Source of the DNA: Lentisphaerota bacterium
GTDB lineage: Bacteria; Verrucomicrobiota; Kiritimatiellia; RFP12; UBA3636
Direction: 5' to 3'
Assembly (NCBI GenBank): GCA_022837245.1
Contig: JALHHX010000057.1
Span: forward strand, 1 to 22,268
Length of the DNA stretch: 22,268 bases
Part shown: positions 22,001 to 22,268 of the stretch, piece by piece
Position numbering within the stretch: the first letter of the stretch is position 1
Layout of the letters: each line of letters opens with the position of its first letter
Notes under the pieces: generated by a model
What the model saw: the letters and a program-made list of their open reading frames with translations, nothing else
The model's database searches: none
What the model was told of the DNA's origin: nothing
Position numbers and translations under genes: made by a program

Positions 22001-22268
22001 CAGCATACCTGTCTTCCTCATCAGCCTGAAGGCGGGTGGCACGGGTCTCAACCTGACCGGCGCCGACACTGTCGTGCACTTCGACCCCTGGTGGAACCCA
22101 GCCGTCGAGGATCAGGCAACAGACCGGGCTCACCGCATAGGACAGAAGAAAACAGTCCTGAGCCTTAAGATGATCACGGAAAACACGATCGAGGAAAAGG
22201 TGCTCGACATGCAACGTCGCAAACGCGCCATAATCGGCGCCACAGTGGAGTCTGACGATCAGACAATG
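19083..22268 (+). CDS. SWIM-domain SNF2-family helicase, nearly complete (3' end beyond window)
   Basis: The frame is open for 1062 codons to the window edge and probably lacks only a short tail, since the last helicase motif has been passed. An N-terminal SWIM zinc finger (C70-x-C72, then C82-x-H84) is followed by a long divergent region (about 120-600). The SNF2 ATPase then has LADEMGLGKT with Walker A K638, ILDEAQN with D731-E732-A733-Q734, VLTGTPMEN (motif III), LVFSQFVSML, KAGGTGLNLTGAD, and DRAHRIGQ (1014-1021, motif VI with its arginine finger). Proteins of this kind are DNA-stimulated ATPases that remodel protein-DNA or RNA polymerase complexes; the bacterial role is uncertain. It starts 12 bases after the antiporter with only a weak site (AGGG), so co-transcription is likely. 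No restriction or defence partner is seen upstream. Confidence 0.9.
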   Translation, partial: MSTFNLTEQQIKSWGGETLYNDALKNYYQKGEVANARFDEPCGEAEITHAGAKIHTRFKVGSSGLVENMCPCAVSQRDGRVCVHIVAAAVALLKRAVAARRIPEKKQERSHAEMVAKAGMQGKLIKRDYSKGQPAEIRMRLPQNWHAAFTAGEMPVSCHAVIEGGGNPVPLEYIAQRGIALKPGRVDDMILFVLEDIQGDMTKPLVLTKADFVGIVDMLGTHGRPVYRSGGNPLRIEKTELESKLVLDLDRDTGEILLMLTTDIPGAPEGSVPEYAVFGNKGFAHFEGVLWPLKSVLPGPYQKVYQETIAIPRKGTLSFIKNELGLLEKLMPLEREIDFDLFLMQPAEPRFSIRVKGNGASISMTLFANYNNAVSVAAAAPDPRGDFSIPDEEDFYLYYVRNMDAEKQAIKKLRDMHIAADSGTSISPLSGERPVLNFLGTQMPVLERDGWSVQMDNEISSYYFSLNRTIPVVEIEQAKGAGSFEIGYAFRVVNGRANISPTDIHRAIQMHESFVKKGDDLVLFDMAAIEDLRDALRDCNSEPGTRPGFVRISNVHAPYIKASLDALDKTSIRIQTAPQDWKTFADKHNRLTKIMPVILDEPLKSILRPYQKDGIAWLRFLESNRLGGILADEMGLGKTLQTLTWLALERFHPEHRDKPALVVCPTSLVDNWVHEAQHFTPELKVIAMSGAQRHEKFERISDYNLVVTSYALIRRDVEEYRKTFFSAIILDEAQNIKNRATQNATAVKLLSGGSRFVLTGTPMENSVADLWSIMDFLMPGYLGHYDEFRASYEIPLSVPGDALYETTQVKLRRKLHPFLLRRKKNDVAKDLPPKIVKVSWCNISSEQQVVYDKVMEASRREIRGRVEQDGYEKSRMVILTALLRLRQVCCHLELLGDKNPLPDAESPSAKLEQFFEIYDEAANSGHRILVFSQFVSMLKILRRELEKRNIRHCYLDGASKDRLESVHKFNTDTSIPVFLISLKAGGTGLNLTGADTVVHFDPWWNPAVEDQATDRAHRIGQKKTVLSLKMITENTIEEKVLDMQRRKRAIIGATVESDDQTM

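Overview
This window looks like a chromosomal segment from a moderately GC-rich bacterium. Two things suggest the PVC group (Lentisphaerota, Kiritimatiellota or Verrucomicrobiota). One is a type II secretion-like prepilin carrying an H-X9-DG motif at 3504. The other is the mix of BatD-like proteins and a full-length NIF-type NifU/NifS pair. This placement is inferred from gene content; no rRNA or other phylogenetic marker is present. Most of the window is dense, ordinary chromosome. I see no prophage, insertion sequence or CRISPR array.

Layout, left to right: (1) a xylose isomerase-like gene on the minus strand runs off the left edge (1-958). (2) Divergent from it, a bacterial sn-glycerol-1-phosphate dehydrogenase (AraM-like) is followed by a pteridine reductase-like SDR. 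(3) A close-packed plus-strand run from 3504 to 9190 holds the prepilin, pyrimidine-nucleoside phosphorylase, cytidine deaminase, YbaK deacylase, an RlmI-like rRNA methyltransferase and a B12-binding radical SAM protein. Three of these junctions overlap. The first two enzymes form a pyrimidine nucleoside salvage pair. (4) A minus-strand O-methyltransferase (9187-10200) converges on the radical SAM gene, and the two stop codons share one CTAG. (5) nifU-nifS (10449-12457) form an Fe-S cluster assembly operon with its own promoter. (6) The 521-base gap after nifS holds a strong 6S RNA candidate (about 12499-12686) with its own promoter and a terminator-like end. It also holds a possible 51-codon minus-strand ORF and the regulated-looking promoter of the next operon. 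(7) Two BatD-like genes (12979-16637) code for a BatD/TPR membrane protein and a BatD-like/SH3 protein. (8) A tRNA-Val(GAC) gene (16683-16759). (9) A cation/proton antiporter fused to a PTS EIIA domain, followed 12 bases later by a SWIM-SNF2 helicase that runs off the right edge (19083-22268).

Most interesting: the 6S RNA candidate; the nested inverted repeats between the O-methyltransferase and nifU; the dyad and leader hairpin at the batD promoter; the split and fused Bat-type architecture without BatA, BatB or MoxR in view; and normally conserved active-site residues replaced in the pyrimidine phosphorylase (His to Ile) and the xylose isomerase-like protein (Asp to His). I found no clear evidence of a wholly new multi-gene system.
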